From: Flavobacterium sp. KACC 22761
Lineage (GTDB): Bacteria > Bacteroidota > Bacteroidia > Flavobacteriales > Flavobacteriaceae
Length of the DNA: 64,000 nt
Direction of reading: 5' to 3'
Assembly: GCF_034058155.1 (NCBI RefSeq)
Contig: NZ_CP139148.1
Location: 4,650,001 to 4,714,000 of the forward strand
In this document: one piece after another, positions 44,693-53,526 of the stretch
How the letters are laid out: each line of letters begins with the position of its first letter
Numbering within the stretch: the first letter of the stretch is position 1
Position numbers and translations under genes: made by a program
The notes under the pieces: model-generated
Seen by the model: only the letters and a program-made list of their open reading frames with translations
Database searches by the model: none
What the model was told of the DNA's origin: nothing

Positions 44693-45532
44693 TTATCTTA
44701 AATCTGTGATTTTGCAAACATCCATATCTCCGTAATCTAAATTTTCACCAGCCATTCCCCAGATAAAAGTATAATTACTAGTTCCAGAACCAGAGTGAAT
44801 TGACCAAGGCGGTGAAATTACCGCTTGATGATTGTTCATCCAGATATGTCTTGTTTCTTGTGGCTGTCCCATAAAGTGACAAACAGCCTGATTTTCTGGA
44901 ATATCTAGATAAAAGTAAACCTCCATTCTGCGATCGTGAACGTGCGCTGGCATGGTGTTCCACACACTTCCTGGATTTAATTCCGTCATTCCCATTTGTA
45001 ATTGGCACGTTGTTACGACACTTCCAATAATCATTTGGTTTACGGTACGGTGATTTGCTGTTTCCATTGCACCTAAATTCAATTTATTTGCTTCCGCCAA
45101 ACTAACTTTTACCGTTGGATAAGAAGTATGAGCCGGAGCAGAATTGATGTAGAATTTAGCTGGATTATTAGCATCATTACTTTTAAAAATTACTTCTTTA
45201 TTACCACTTCCGATATACAAAGCATCTTTAAAACCTAACTCATAAGTAGTTCCTTCAACAACAACAGAACCGCTTCCTCCAACATTGATAATCCCTAATT
45301 CTCTTCTTTCTAAAAAATAAGGCGCTTTCAACGGATCAATTGTTTCTAAAGCCAAATCACCTTTTACCGGCACTGCCGATCCAGCAATATACCTGTCGTA
45401 ATGAGAGTAAACCAAAACGATTTCATCTTCCTGCATTAAGTCATCAATCAAGAATTCTTCTCTTAATTGTTGTGTGTCATATTTTTTTACAGCTTCCGGG
45501 CTTGATGCGTATCTTGAACTATATTTTGTCAT
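44693..45532 (-). CDS. kduI: 5-keto-4-deoxyuronate isomerase
   Basis: 279 residues. The cupin metal site is visible as MPAHVHDRRMEVYFYLD plus WMNNHQAVISPPWSIHSGSGT. It isomerises the unsaturated-uronate-derived DKI to DKII. It is the first gene of the uronate-catabolism transcript; its -7 box (TAAATTTG, minus, 45561-45568) is followed directly by the LacI-type operator at 45547-45560. It is 5 bp upstream of kduD. Confidence 0.96.
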   Translation of the reverse strand: MTKYSSRYASSPEAVKKYDTQQLREEFLIDDLMQEDEIVLVYSHYDRYIAGSAVPVKGDLALETIDPLKAPYFLERRELGIINVGGSGSVVVEGTTYELGFKDALYIGSGNKEVIFKSNDANNPAKFYINSAPAHTSYPTVKVSLAEANKLNLGAMETANHRTVNQMIIGSVVTTCQLQMGMTELNPGSVWNTMPAHVHDRRMEVYFYLDIPENQAVCHFMGQPQETRHIWMNNHQAVISPPWSIHSGSGTSNYTFIWGMAGENLDYGDMDVCKITDLR

Positions 45533-45546
45533 AATTTCTAAATTAA

Positions 45547-45560
45547 TGTAATCGATTGCA
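45547..45560. promoter_or_regulatory. Operator TGTAATCGATTGCA (kduI promoter)
   Basis: One-base variant of the palindrome, immediately downstream of the -7 box of kduI. Layout matches the sites at 35708 and 48696. Confidence 0.83.
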
Positions 45561-45568
45561 CAAATTTA
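45561..45568 (-). promoter_or_regulatory. -7 box of the kduI transcript
   Basis: TAAATTTG on the minus strand (matches TAnnTTTG), next to the operator and 29 bp upstream of the start codon. No exact TTG was found at the -33 position. Confidence 0.6.
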
Positions 45569-45632
45569 ATTTTTTATATTGAAATACCATAATTGAAAGC
45601 AAAAAAATATTTCATCAAAACCATTTTTTCTT

Positions 45633-46949
45633 TTACAATTCTACTTTTTTCATTTTCGGAACCAGAATATGCATAATTAGCCAAGCCAATAAATATGATG
45701 CTCCGCAAATGCAAAACATGATGAAATAACCTGTTTCAATTTTGCCCAATTTCGTATAATAGACAAACATGTTTTTCTGAACGACCAAAGTCAACAGAAT
45801 TCCTCCAAGCGCTCCAAACATTCCGCCTAATCCTGTAACAGAAGCTGTCGCTTTTTTAGGAAACATATCTGAAACAGTAGTGAAAATATTAGCACTCCAA
45901 GCTTGATGTGCTGAAACTGCCAGACCAATCACTAATATTGCCCACCACATATTAATCGTTCCTAAATATTGAGAGAACAAAACCGGCAAAACTGCAAACG
46001 CATAGAGCAACATACTTCTTTTACGAGCTTTATAAGCCGGCCAATTGTTATTGATTAATTTCAACGGAAGCCAGCCTCCACCAATACTTCCAACACTTCC
46101 AATCATATAAACCAATGCACAAGGCCAAATAATCTCAGTTGCAGTCAATTTATATTGCTTCATCAAGAAGTCCGGAAGCCAGAACAAATAAAACCACCAC
46201 ACCGGATCTGTAAGCAATTTTCCAATTGCAAAAGCCCATGTTTGGCGAAATGATAATAGCTTTATCCAAGAAACTTTTTCTTTTGAATCTTCCTCGACAA
46301 CTTCAACTTGATCTGAAGTAATATATTCCAATTCAGCTTGAGACAAACGTTTTTGCTTTTGTGGCACTTCATACAACAAAAACCACAACAAAAGCCATAT
46401 AAACCCAACAATACCAGTCAAAATAAAAGCCCATTGCCAACCATAATTTTCAGCAATATGAGGAACGGTCAACGGCACTATAATCGCCCCAATGTTACTC
46501 CCGGAATTAAATATTCCAGTTGCTAAAGCCCTTTCCTTTTGCGGAAACCATTCAGCTGTTGCTTTTATTGCGGCTGGAAAGTTTCCTGCTTCAGTTACTC
46601 CTAAAAATATGCGGGCAATTATAAATCCTCCCGTACCTGTTGCAAGCGCATGGCCAATTGCTGCCAAACTCCATAACCCTGTAGAAATAGCGTAACCTAA
46701 TTTAGTTCCAAGCTTATCTATAATTCCGCCCGCCACTAGCATTCCTAACGCATATGCAATTTTAAATGCAATTTCAATATTCGAATAGTCAATAACTTCT
46801 TGTTCAGGAGTCCAATGAAAAGCTTCTGCTAAAAAAGGACGAAGGTAACTTATTACATTTCTGTCTAAATAATTTACAGTTGTTGCAAAAAAAACTAAAC
46901 TGCAAATTGTCCAGCGGTATTTCCCAATTGCTGCGTTGGTTTGGTTCAT
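45633..46949 (-). CDS. Hexuronate MFS transporter (ExuT-like)
   Basis: 438 residues, 12 predicted transmembrane helices. It has the anion:cation symporter-type signature LDRNVISYLRPFLAEAFHWT, a GNFPAAIKATAEWFPQKERALATGIFNSG loop and SANIFTTVSDMFPKKATASVTGLGG. This is the ExuT-like group that takes up galacturonate/glucuronate. It follows the related transporter by 46 bp and probably shares its transcript. Paralogy is clear; each may prefer a different uronate or oligomer. Confidence 0.92.
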   Translation of the reverse strand: MNQTNAAIGKYRWTICSLVFFATTVNYLDRNVISYLRPFLAEAFHWTPEQEVIDYSNIEIAFKIAYALGMLVAGGIIDKLGTKLGYAISTGLWSLAAIGHALATGTGGFIIARIFLGVTEAGNFPAAIKATAEWFPQKERALATGIFNSGSNIGAIIVPLTVPHIAENYGWQWAFILTGIVGFIWLLLWFLLYEVPQKQKRLSQAELEYITSDQVEVVEEDSKEKVSWIKLLSFRQTWAFAIGKLLTDPVWWFYLFWLPDFLMKQYKLTATEIIWPCALVYMIGSVGSIGGGWLPLKLINNNWPAYKARKRSMLLYAFAVLPVLFSQYLGTINMWWAILVIGLAVSAHQAWSANIFTTVSDMFPKKATASVTGLGGMFGALGGILLTLVVQKNMFVYYTKLGKIETGYFIMFCICGASYLLAWLIMHILVPKMKKVEL

Positions 46950-46995
46950 AATTTAGTTGGTTGGTTTAAGTTGGTTAGTTAGTTTCAAATCTTGG

Positions 46996-48588
46996 TTAGA
47001 GATCTGTAATTGGGCGATATTTCGGGACCAAAGTTTTCATTACAATCCAGCCTACCAAATAAGAAACAGCACAGATTGAAAAAATAATCATATATCCAGT
47101 ATTTATTCCGTTTACAACATTTTCACCAGCAGTTGTAAGCGACTTTAAGAACTCCTCCAAATTCCCTACTCCTCTTTCAGCCAAAAAAGCCTTTTCTGTT
47201 ACTGCATTTTTAAATTGTGGGTATTTTTCCAATAATGGCTGGCCATTTATAGTACTCCAATTTCTTTGCGTAAAATCAAATAATACGCCTGAACCTTTGT
47301 TTATAATTGTAGAACCAATTCCTCCAGCTAATCCTCCAATACCTGTAATCGTTGCGATTGCTTTTTTTGGAAACATATCCCCAACAGTAGTAAAAATATT
47401 TGCTGACCAAGACTGGTGCGCTGCGCCTGCGATTCCGATAATGATAACGGGTACCCAATAACTAATATAACCCAAAGGCTGAGCAGCTAAAGCTAACAAA
47501 GGGAAAAAAGCAAAAATAAGCATCGATTTCATTCTCCCTTCATACGGATTCATCCCTTTTTTCTCTACAAAGTAAGTCGGTAGCCATCCTCCAATAATTG
47601 ACAATAACGTAATCATATAAAGAACAAACAATGGCAAAGCTGCTTGCGTAGAATCCATTCCATAAACCGAACTCAAATAAGCCGGCGTCCAAAATAAAAA
47701 GAACCACCACACGCCATCAGTCATGAATTTTCCAAAAGCGAAAGCCCATGTTTGTTTGTATTTAAAACAATCTTTCAAGGATACTTTTGAACCAGCCTCT
47801 GAAACATAACCTAATTTACTATCTGCAATATCATCTTGCTGAATATAAGCCAATTCTTCAGGAGTTACTTTTGCATGTCTTTCTGGTTTGTCATACATAA
47901 ACATCCAGAATCCCATCCAAATAAATCCTAATGCTCCAATGATAATAAAAGACATTTCCCAACCAAAAGATTTAGCAATAAACGGAATTGAAACCGGTGC
48001 AGCTAAAGCCCCAACAGTCGCTCCCGCATTGAAAATACTAGTTGCAAATGCTCTGTCTTTTTTAGGGAAGTACTCGGCGGTAGTTTTAATAGCGGCAGGA
48101 AAGTTTCCTGCTTCACCCACAGCTAGGACAAAACGAGCAAAAATGAACAACGCTACACTTACATTAATCACTAAAGCAGTATCTTGAACCGTGCTGATTA
48201 TTGCTTTTGAGCCATGAAAACCCACCAACCAATCTCCGGTAATTATTCCAGAAGTTGCAATACCACAAAAAGCATGAAGACAAGCACCTATAGACCAAAT
48301 TCCGATTGCCCAAAGAAATCCTTTTTTGGTGTCCAACCAATCAACAAATCGACCAGCAAAAAGCAATGAAACGGCATAAAATATCGAAAACAATGCTGTA
48401 ATATCTCCATAATCACTATTTGTCCAATGAAATTCTGGCGCAATAAAATCTTTCCATGTTAAGGAAAGAACTTGACGATCTAAATAATTGATAGTAGTTG
48501 CAAAAAAAAGCAAAGCACAAATGCTCCAACGATATTTTCCTGCTGATTTGATGCTTTGGTCGCTAGTAGCTGAATCTTCTTGGGTCAT
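46996..48588 (-). CDS. Hexuronate MFS transporter with C-terminal insertion (ExuT-like)
   Basis: 530 residues, about 90 longer than its neighbour. Core motifs are shared (INYLDRQVLSLTWKDF, GNFPAAIKTTAEYFPKKDRAFATSIFNAG, SANIFTTVGDMFPKKAIATITGIGG). The extra length comes from an added region near helix 4 (GIITGDWLVGFHGSKAIIS) and a longer loop before the last helix (about residues 430-490). The first gene of the transporter transcript, it has a complete promoter and an abutting LacI-type operator. Two uronate transporters side by side suggest different substrates. Confidence 0.9.
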   Translation of the reverse strand: MTQEDSATSDQSIKSAGKYRWSICALLFFATTINYLDRQVLSLTWKDFIAPEFHWTNSDYGDITALFSIFYAVSLLFAGRFVDWLDTKKGFLWAIGIWSIGACLHAFCGIATSGIITGDWLVGFHGSKAIISTVQDTALVINVSVALFIFARFVLAVGEAGNFPAAIKTTAEYFPKKDRAFATSIFNAGATVGALAAPVSIPFIAKSFGWEMSFIIIGALGFIWMGFWMFMYDKPERHAKVTPEELAYIQQDDIADSKLGYVSEAGSKVSLKDCFKYKQTWAFAFGKFMTDGVWWFFLFWTPAYLSSVYGMDSTQAALPLFVLYMITLLSIIGGWLPTYFVEKKGMNPYEGRMKSMLIFAFFPLLALAAQPLGYISYWVPVIIIGIAGAAHQSWSANIFTTVGDMFPKKAIATITGIGGLAGGIGSTIINKGSGVLFDFTQRNWSTINGQPLLEKYPQFKNAVTEKAFLAERGVGNLEEFLKSLTTAGENVVNGINTGYMIIFSICAVSYLVGWIVMKTLVPKYRPITDL

Positions 48589-48695
48589 GATTGTTTTATT
48601 GTAAAATTGATGTTTTTTGGTTCTTTTATTTTATTACGAAATCCGAATTAAAAAGCACTAAAAAACAATGATTTAATACAAATAAAACGAAATAA

Positions 48696-48709
48696 TGTAA
48701 TCGATTGCA
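48696..48709. promoter_or_regulatory. Operator TGTAATCGATTGCA (transporter promoter)
   Basis: Same variant as at 45547, immediately downstream of the -7 box of the transporter transcript. Confidence 0.85.
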
Positions 48710-48739
48710 CAAATATAGTTTTTAATCTTCATATTCCAA
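48710..48739 (-). promoter_or_regulatory. Promoter of the hexuronate transporter transcript
   Basis: TTG (48737-48739, minus), 19-nt spacer, TATATTTG (48710-48717): an exact fit to the Bacteroidetes consensus. It is the best promoter in the window. The rest of the 379-bp gap to the next gene (48589-48967) is AT-rich with no gene seen. Confidence 0.8.
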
Positions 48740-48967
48740 ATAAATTATATAAAAAATTATTTTATTAAAGAAAATAAACATATCGCATAAAAAAAATAAT
48801 ACAATATTACATATTAAACAATATATTTGTTAAATAGCGACGGAGCAAATTTATCCGTTACTAGGGCTAAAATTGTACAAAATCCCTACGCAAAATGTTT
48901 TGCAAGCTTTGCTTTTTCTAGCCTATTTTACTCCTATTAAATTCATCACAAAACAATTTTATAAAAA

Positions 48968-49900
48968 ATGAAACTCATCCTTTCTCCAAAATTATTTATT
49001 TACTCAGTACTACACCTATTAATTATCAATAACTTGCAATCACAAAATCAAATAATTCCGTTATGGAACAAAATCCCAGATGAAATTGTTTCAGCCGATT
49101 ATAAGGAAAAAGAAATCATAAAAGACGGCGTAATTCAGAGCACTAGTTTTGTTTCTGTTCCCACTTTAAGCATTTTCATTCCCAAAAATGTAAAACCAAA
49201 TCAAACTGCAATCATAATTTTTCCAGGCGGAGGTTATTCGCATTTAGCAATTGACAAGGAAGGAACCAAAGTTGCAAATTGGCTCAATAGTTTAGGCATA
49301 ACTGCTTTTGTCCTTAAATACCGATTACCCAGCGATTTGATTATGAAAAATAAAACAGTCGGCCCATTGCAGGATGCACAAGAAGCCGTGCGCTATGTGC
49401 GCGAAAATGCCACAAAATGGAATATTGACAACACTAAAATTGGCACACTAGGATTTTCTGCTGGTGGTCATTTAGCTTCAACACTAGCAACGCATTTTGA
49501 CGAAAAAACATATGAAACCATATCTAAAATAAGTCCTCGTCCAGATTTTTCGATCTTGATTTATCCTGTTGTTTCAATGGAAAACAATATTACACATAAG
49601 GGTTCTCAAACCAGCTTACTAGGAAATAATCCATCACAGGAATTAATTGATTCTTTTTCAAATGAAAAAAAGGTAACAACGCAAACACCACCAACATTTA
49701 TAGTCCATGCCACAGATGACACCGCTGTTATTCCAGAAAACAGCATTAATTACTATTTGGCACTCAAAAAAGCTGGCGTTACATCAGAGTTACATTTGTA
49801 TGAAAATGGCGGACATGGTTTTGGTTTAGGAGTGAAAGATACCAGCAAAAACTGGACAAAAGATTGCGAAGAATGGCTAAAAAATCATGGATATTATTAA
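48968..49900 (+). CDS. Secreted alpha/beta-hydrolase esterase (acetyl-xylan-esterase-like)
   Basis: 310 residues with a signal peptide (about 1-25, ending NNLQS). It matches the N-terminal half of the fusion at 1555-3360 along its length: PGGGY, KVANWLNSLGITAFVLKYRLP, GFSAGGH (Ser164), ATDD (Asp250/251) and GGHGFGLG (His283). It is thus the stand-alone form of the same esterase, without the GH43 part. Deacetylation of a plant polysaccharide is inferred. It is monocistronic, with a strong hairpin downstream, and diverges from the transporter operon. Confidence 0.85.
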   Translation: MKLILSPKLFIYSVLHLLIINNLQSQNQIIPLWNKIPDEIVSADYKEKEIIKDGVIQSTSFVSVPTLSIFIPKNVKPNQTAIIIFPGGGYSHLAIDKEGTKVANWLNSLGITAFVLKYRLPSDLIMKNKTVGPLQDAQEAVRYVRENATKWNIDNTKIGTLGFSAGGHLASTLATHFDEKTYETISKISPRPDFSILIYPVVSMENNITHKGSQTSLLGNNPSQELIDSFSNEKKVTTQTPPTFIVHATDDTAVIPENSINYYLALKKAGVTSELHLYENGGHGFGLGVKDTSKNWTKDCEEWLKNHGYY

Positions 49901-49909
49901 AAAAAAAAA

Positions 49910-49951
49910 GGGTTTTTAGATTGGTTAACGTGTAACCAAATCTAAAAACCC
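49910..49951 (+). terminator. Strong hairpin after the esterase gene
   Basis: About 18-bp stem (GGGTTTTTAGATTGGTTA with its complement, one bulge) and a short loop, beginning 10 bp after the stop, flanked by A10 and later T-poor sequence. Confidence 0.82.
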
Positions 49952-50375
49952 GATAAAAATTTTGACTTCTTGTATTTATCTTGCAAATTTATACAAGTAC
50001 CCACGATCAAATGAATATGTCAAATTTCAACTTACTGTGTTTCTCCAAAAACTAGTAACAATCAATAGAAATCTTTAAAGATGATTAAAAAAGGCAAAAA
50101 CATCTTAAATCTCTATTTCTATGGGACAAATGTATCGCGCTCATTAAAGATTACATTACGGTTTTCCACATTCTGAAAAAAAAATTTCTTCTTTTTTTAA
50201 TCACAAAACACAAAAGCAAAATAAACAACTGTATATCAAAACAATACAAACTTTAAATTTCAGCTGTAAAAATTCAAAAAAATAAAAATTAACTTTTTCT
50301 TTACATTATTTCTTGTCCTAGATTAAGTTCTAAACAAGTATTTACTTCTAATTTTGTTTTGAAAACTGACATATT
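49952..50375. other. Intergenic region with no gene
   Basis: About 420 bp, AT-rich. A TAATTTTG box at 50349-50356 matches the -7 consensus for the next gene, but no TTG is suitably spaced. Nothing else recognised. Confidence 0.4.
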
Positions 50376-50690
50376 ATGAAAACTCTCGAATTCTTATTAC
50401 TCGGAAAAAATGAAGCCATTTTGGCAATCTTGCTTCGCTTGGTAAATGCAGATGAAAATTGGAATGCTGTTGCTTTTAATAACGAAAAAGAAGCGCAAGA
50501 ATATTTTCAAAAAAGCAAAATCGATATTGTGCTTTTGAGTTCTGGAATTGAAGATCATGTCGAAAAAGAATTCACCTCTTTTTGCCTGAAACAACAACCT
50601 GGCGTTGAAGTAATTGAGCATTTTGGAGGTGGAAGCGGTTTATTGAAATCAGAAATTATGCATCGATTATATTTAAAAGGAAAACTTTAG
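50376..50690 (+). CDS. Small receiver-like protein lacking the phospho-Asp
   Basis: 104 residues. The alternation of strands and helices (TLEFLLLGKN, WNAVAFNN, IDIVLLSSGI, VEVIEHFGGGSGL) resembles a response-regulator receiver, but Ser occupies the place of the usual phospho-acceptor Asp in VLLSS. No DNA-binding domain or partner is adjacent. It may be a pseudo-receiver. Not recognised beyond this. Confidence 0.6.
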   Translation: MKTLEFLLLGKNEAILAILLRLVNADENWNAVAFNNEKEAQEYFQKSKIDIVLLSSGIEDHVEKEFTSFCLKQQPGVEVIEHFGGGSGLLKSEIMHRLYLKGKL

Positions 50691-50838
50691 TTTAGTCGAA
50701 AGTCAAAAGTCGAAAGTTAAAAGTGATATTATTTACTATTAATCAGCTTTTAAGTTATCACCCGGTAAATACATTTCAAATTTTACTTAACACTAGAATA
50801 GCCTTTATTCTTAAATTTGTATAATTCAATTTTTTATA

Positions 50839-51402
50839 ATGCAAAAAACCTATTCAGTTGTATTTCATCCTTCGGCAGAAGTTATTGCTGCTATAAAAGC
50901 AATGAAGGATTTTTTAAGAAGTAAAATCAAATGGTACAACAGTTGCAATTCTGTGGCACATATTACCATTTGTGAATTTACGATTGATGAATCACAACTT
51001 GAAATTTTCAAACAAAAACTTGCTAAGATCTGTGATGTTTTTTCTTCAAGTACCGTTTTTCTAGATGATTTTGGAGCTTATGAAAATAGCGGTGCGTTTT
51101 TTATAAGTCCAAATGATGTTTCCAAAAACAATTTAAAACCCATCATGAAAAAAATTCATGAAACCTTAAAACCTTTAAAACTAAAAAAAAGCGACGACCC
51201 TCACATTTCTATAGGTCGAAGATTGACTCCAGAAAATCTCAAAATCGCCTCACAACTTTTCACTACAATTGACATGCAATTTTTATGTAATTCCATTGTT
51301 TTGAGAGAATTTGATCCAAAAGTAAAGCAGTTTTTTGTAATCGATACAATTCCATTTGGCAATAATCCAGAACCAGAATTTGTTCAAGGAAGTCTTTTTT
51401 AA
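50839..51402 (+). CDS. 2'-5' RNA ligase family (2H phosphoesterase) protein
   Basis: 187 residues. It has the two signature H-x-T/S-x motifs of the 2H superfamily: AHITICEF (about residue 41) and DPHISIGRR (about 119). The two halves form the expected bilobal layout. Members act on cyclic-phosphate ends of RNA or related small molecules; the substrate here is unknown. It has a -7-like TAAATTTG at 50813-50820. Confidence 0.85.
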   Translation: MQKTYSVVFHPSAEVIAAIKAMKDFLRSKIKWYNSCNSVAHITICEFTIDESQLEIFKQKLAKICDVFSSSTVFLDDFGAYENSGAFFISPNDVSKNNLKPIMKKIHETLKPLKLKKSDDPHISIGRRLTPENLKIASQLFTTIDMQFLCNSIVLREFDPKVKQFFVIDTIPFGNNPEPEFVQGSLF

Positions 51403-51468
51403 TCGCAACACAAAACAACCTGAAACTCTAAACCTGAAACAAACAAAACAAACTTTTTAATTTTTTCG

Positions 51469-51476
51469 TATATTTG
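51469..51476 (+). promoter_or_regulatory. -7 box upstream of the AraC gene
   Basis: TATATTTG, an exact match to TAnnTTTG, 18 bp upstream of the start codon at 51494. No spaced TTG. Confidence 0.45.
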
Positions 51477-51493
51477 AATTTTACAATTCAGAC

Positions 51494-52417
51494 ATGAAAT
51501 CTCTAGATTCATTTTACAAAGAAATTACAGAAGGCTCAACTATTGAACCAACCTCATTATTACCCAATGACATTCAAAAAGAAATTGGCCATTTTAATGT
51601 TTTTGACATCAAAGAGCTTTTGGAACGCATGAAAGGAAAACCCGGAATGCCTTATGACAGAAGGGCTTATTACAAAATAAGCTTGATAAAAGGCCACAAC
51701 AAAGCCGAATATGCCGATAAAGTAATTGAAATCAAAAAACAAGGATTATTGTTTGCCACTCCAAAAATTCCGTACAATTATTTACCGCAAGACACCAATC
51801 AAGGTGGCCAATTTTGCGTTTTTACGAGCGAATTTTTATCAAAAAACAAAAGTGGAATTGATTTGGATGATCTTCCCATTTTCGCTTCAGACGGCTATCC
51901 AATTTTTCAGTTATCAAATGAAGAAGTTTCAGAAGTTGAATTGATTTTCAATAAAATACAAAAAGAAATCAATTCTGATTATATTTACAAATATGATTTA
52001 ATTCGAAATTATGTTGCTGAATTAATTCATTTTGGACAAAAATTACAACCTATTACGGCACTATACTCCAAACATAATTCGGCAGCTCGAGTTTCCTCTT
52101 TATTTGCCGAATTATTAGAAAGACAATTCCCAATAGAATCTCCAAATCAAAAATTACAATTAAGAACAGCAAAGGATTTTGCTGAACGATTATCGGTTCA
52201 CGTCAATCATTTAAATAAGGTTTTAAAAGAAAGCACGGGAAAAACAACAACAGAATTGATTAGCACAAGACTAACAAACGAAGCTAAAATCCTTTTAAAA
52301 CAAACCGACTGGAACATTTCTGAAATCGCCTATTCATTAGGTTTTGAAGAGTTGGCGCATTTTTCAAACTTCTTCAAAAAACAAACCTCATTTACGCCGA
52401 TTGCTTTTAGGAGCTAG
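51494..52417 (+). CDS. AraC-family transcriptional regulator
   Basis: 307 residues. The C-terminal domain (about 210-307) has both helix-turn-helices: LQLRTAKDFAERLSVHVNHLNKVLKESTGKTTTELI and WNISEIAYSLGFEELAHFSNFFKKQTSFTPIAFR. The N-terminal part (about 20-190) has PYDRRAYYKISLIKG and QGLLFATPKIPYNYLP, a cupin-like effector domain typical of regulators of quinone or aldehyde-responsive SDR genes. It precedes two SDR genes in the same direction, and a role in their control is inferred. Confidence 0.88.
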   Translation: MKSLDSFYKEITEGSTIEPTSLLPNDIQKEIGHFNVFDIKELLERMKGKPGMPYDRRAYYKISLIKGHNKAEYADKVIEIKKQGLLFATPKIPYNYLPQDTNQGGQFCVFTSEFLSKNKSGIDLDDLPIFASDGYPIFQLSNEEVSEVELIFNKIQKEINSDYIYKYDLIRNYVAELIHFGQKLQPITALYSKHNSAARVSSLFAELLERQFPIESPNQKLQLRTAKDFAERLSVHVNHLNKVLKESTGKTTTELISTRLTNEAKILLKQTDWNISEIAYSLGFEELAHFSNFFKKQTSFTPIAFRS

Positions 52418-52453
52418 TTTTTTGTTTCAGTTAAAAAAAAGTTACCTAAAGTT

Positions 52454-52545
52454 TGTCATCCTGAGCGAAGTCGAAGGACCGCATGCAAAATCAATACAGT
52501 ATGTGTCTTTACGACGCGTGTCCTTCGACTTCGCTCAGGATGACA
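52454..52545. repeat. Palindromic intergenic element, 26-bp perfect arms
   Basis: Arms 52454-52479 and 52520-52545 (core CCTGAGCGAAGTCGAAGGA) are perfect complements around a 40-bp centre. A near copy stands at 53429-53496, so the first SDR gene is bracketed by two such elements. Confidence 0.85.
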
Positions 52546-52642
52546 TAAAATGAGAATAAAGTTTTGGAATTTATTTTTCGCCTGATTTGAATTTCGCAAA
52601 CATCGGTTTGATATTTACAATACCCAAAAACTACCTTGCTCC

Positions 52643-52650
52643 TACCTTTG
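52643..52650 (+). promoter_or_regulatory. -7 box of the first SDR gene
   Basis: TACCTTTG, exact match to TAnnTTTG, 27 bp upstream of the start codon. The -33 TTG is missing, which would fit activation by the upstream AraC protein. Confidence 0.45.
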
Positions 52651-52676
52651 TCTTATCAATTTAAAAGATCGAAAAG

Positions 52677-53405
52677 ATGAATTTATCAAACAACAAAATT
52701 TTAATAACAGGCGGTGCAAGTGGCATTGGGCTTGGACTTACTGAAAGATTTATTCAAGAAAACAATACCGTTATTATTTGCGGACGAAGAGAATCTGTTT
52801 TAAATGAAGTAAAAGCAAAATTTCCTTCTGTAATCACAAAAGTGTGTGACTTGTCTATCGAAAAAGAACGAATCGCACTTTATGAATGGATTACTGAAAA
52901 TCATCCAGATTTAAACGTTTTGATCAACAACGCAGGAATCCAAAAATGGATTTCAGTTACGGATGCTGATTTCTACGAAAGCATGAAAGCCGAAATCAAT
53001 ACAAATATTGAAGCTCCTTTGCATTTGACATCACTTTTTATTCAGTTAAAATCTTTGACCACCATAATGAATGTAACTTCTGGATTGGCATTTTCACCTT
53101 TTGCAAAAGTTCCGGTTTATTCGGCCACAAAAGCATTTTTCCGTTCGTTTACGCTTTCGCTTCGTCATTTGCTAAAAGCAAAAAATATCGAAGTAATCGA
53201 AATTATTCCACCCGCATTAAACACCGATTTAGGCGGAATTGGCCTTCATGACGCACATCCAAGCGTAAGCAGTTTTATCGAGTCTATTTTTGAGCAAATA
53301 AAAGAAGGCAAACAAGAACTCACTTTCGGAACCAGCGAAACACGGCTAAACGCAAGCGCAGAAGAATTAAGAAATCATTTTAATGCAATGCATTCTAACC
53401 TATAA
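52677..53405 (+). CDS. Short-chain dehydrogenase (DltE-like)
   Basis: 242 residues, a classical SDR with TGGASGIGLGLTERF for cofactor binding, NNAGI, a catalytic Ser in MNVTSGLAFSPFAKVPVYSATKAFFRS and the Tyr/Lys pair in YSATK. It resembles the DltE/YvaG group with an unknown substrate. It is flanked on both sides by related palindromic repeats and follows an AraC-type regulator. Confidence 0.85.
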   Translation: MNLSNNKILITGGASGIGLGLTERFIQENNTVIICGRRESVLNEVKAKFPSVITKVCDLSIEKERIALYEWITENHPDLNVLINNAGIQKWISVTDADFYESMKAEINTNIEAPLHLTSLFIQLKSLTTIMNVTSGLAFSPFAKVPVYSATKAFFRSFTLSLRHLLKAKNIEVIEIIPPALNTDLGGIGLHDAHPSVSSFIESIFEQIKEGKQELTFGTSETRLNASAEELRNHFNAMHSNL

Positions 53406-53428
53406 TCTTAACTTAAACACATATTAAT

Positions 53429-53496
53429 TTGTCTTCCTGAGCGTAGTCGAAGGACATTCGTACTATAAAGGTCTTCGACTACGCTCAGACTGACAA
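53429..53496. repeat. Palindromic intergenic element (variant)
   Basis: Arms 53429-53455 and 53471-53496 share core GAGCGTAGTCGAAG with imperfect complementarity. It is related to the element at 52454-52545 (GAGCGAAGTCGAAG). Confidence 0.8.
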
Positions 53497-53526
53497 CAAA
53501 CAACAAACAACAAAACACTACATAAA

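Noticed and set aside
51336..51349. A TGTAATCGATACAA match inside the 2'-5' RNA ligase-like gene, similar to the LacI-type operator
   Set aside because: It lies in coding sequence (FVIDTIPF), is asymmetric, and is not near a promoter, so it is likely chance in AT-rich DNA.
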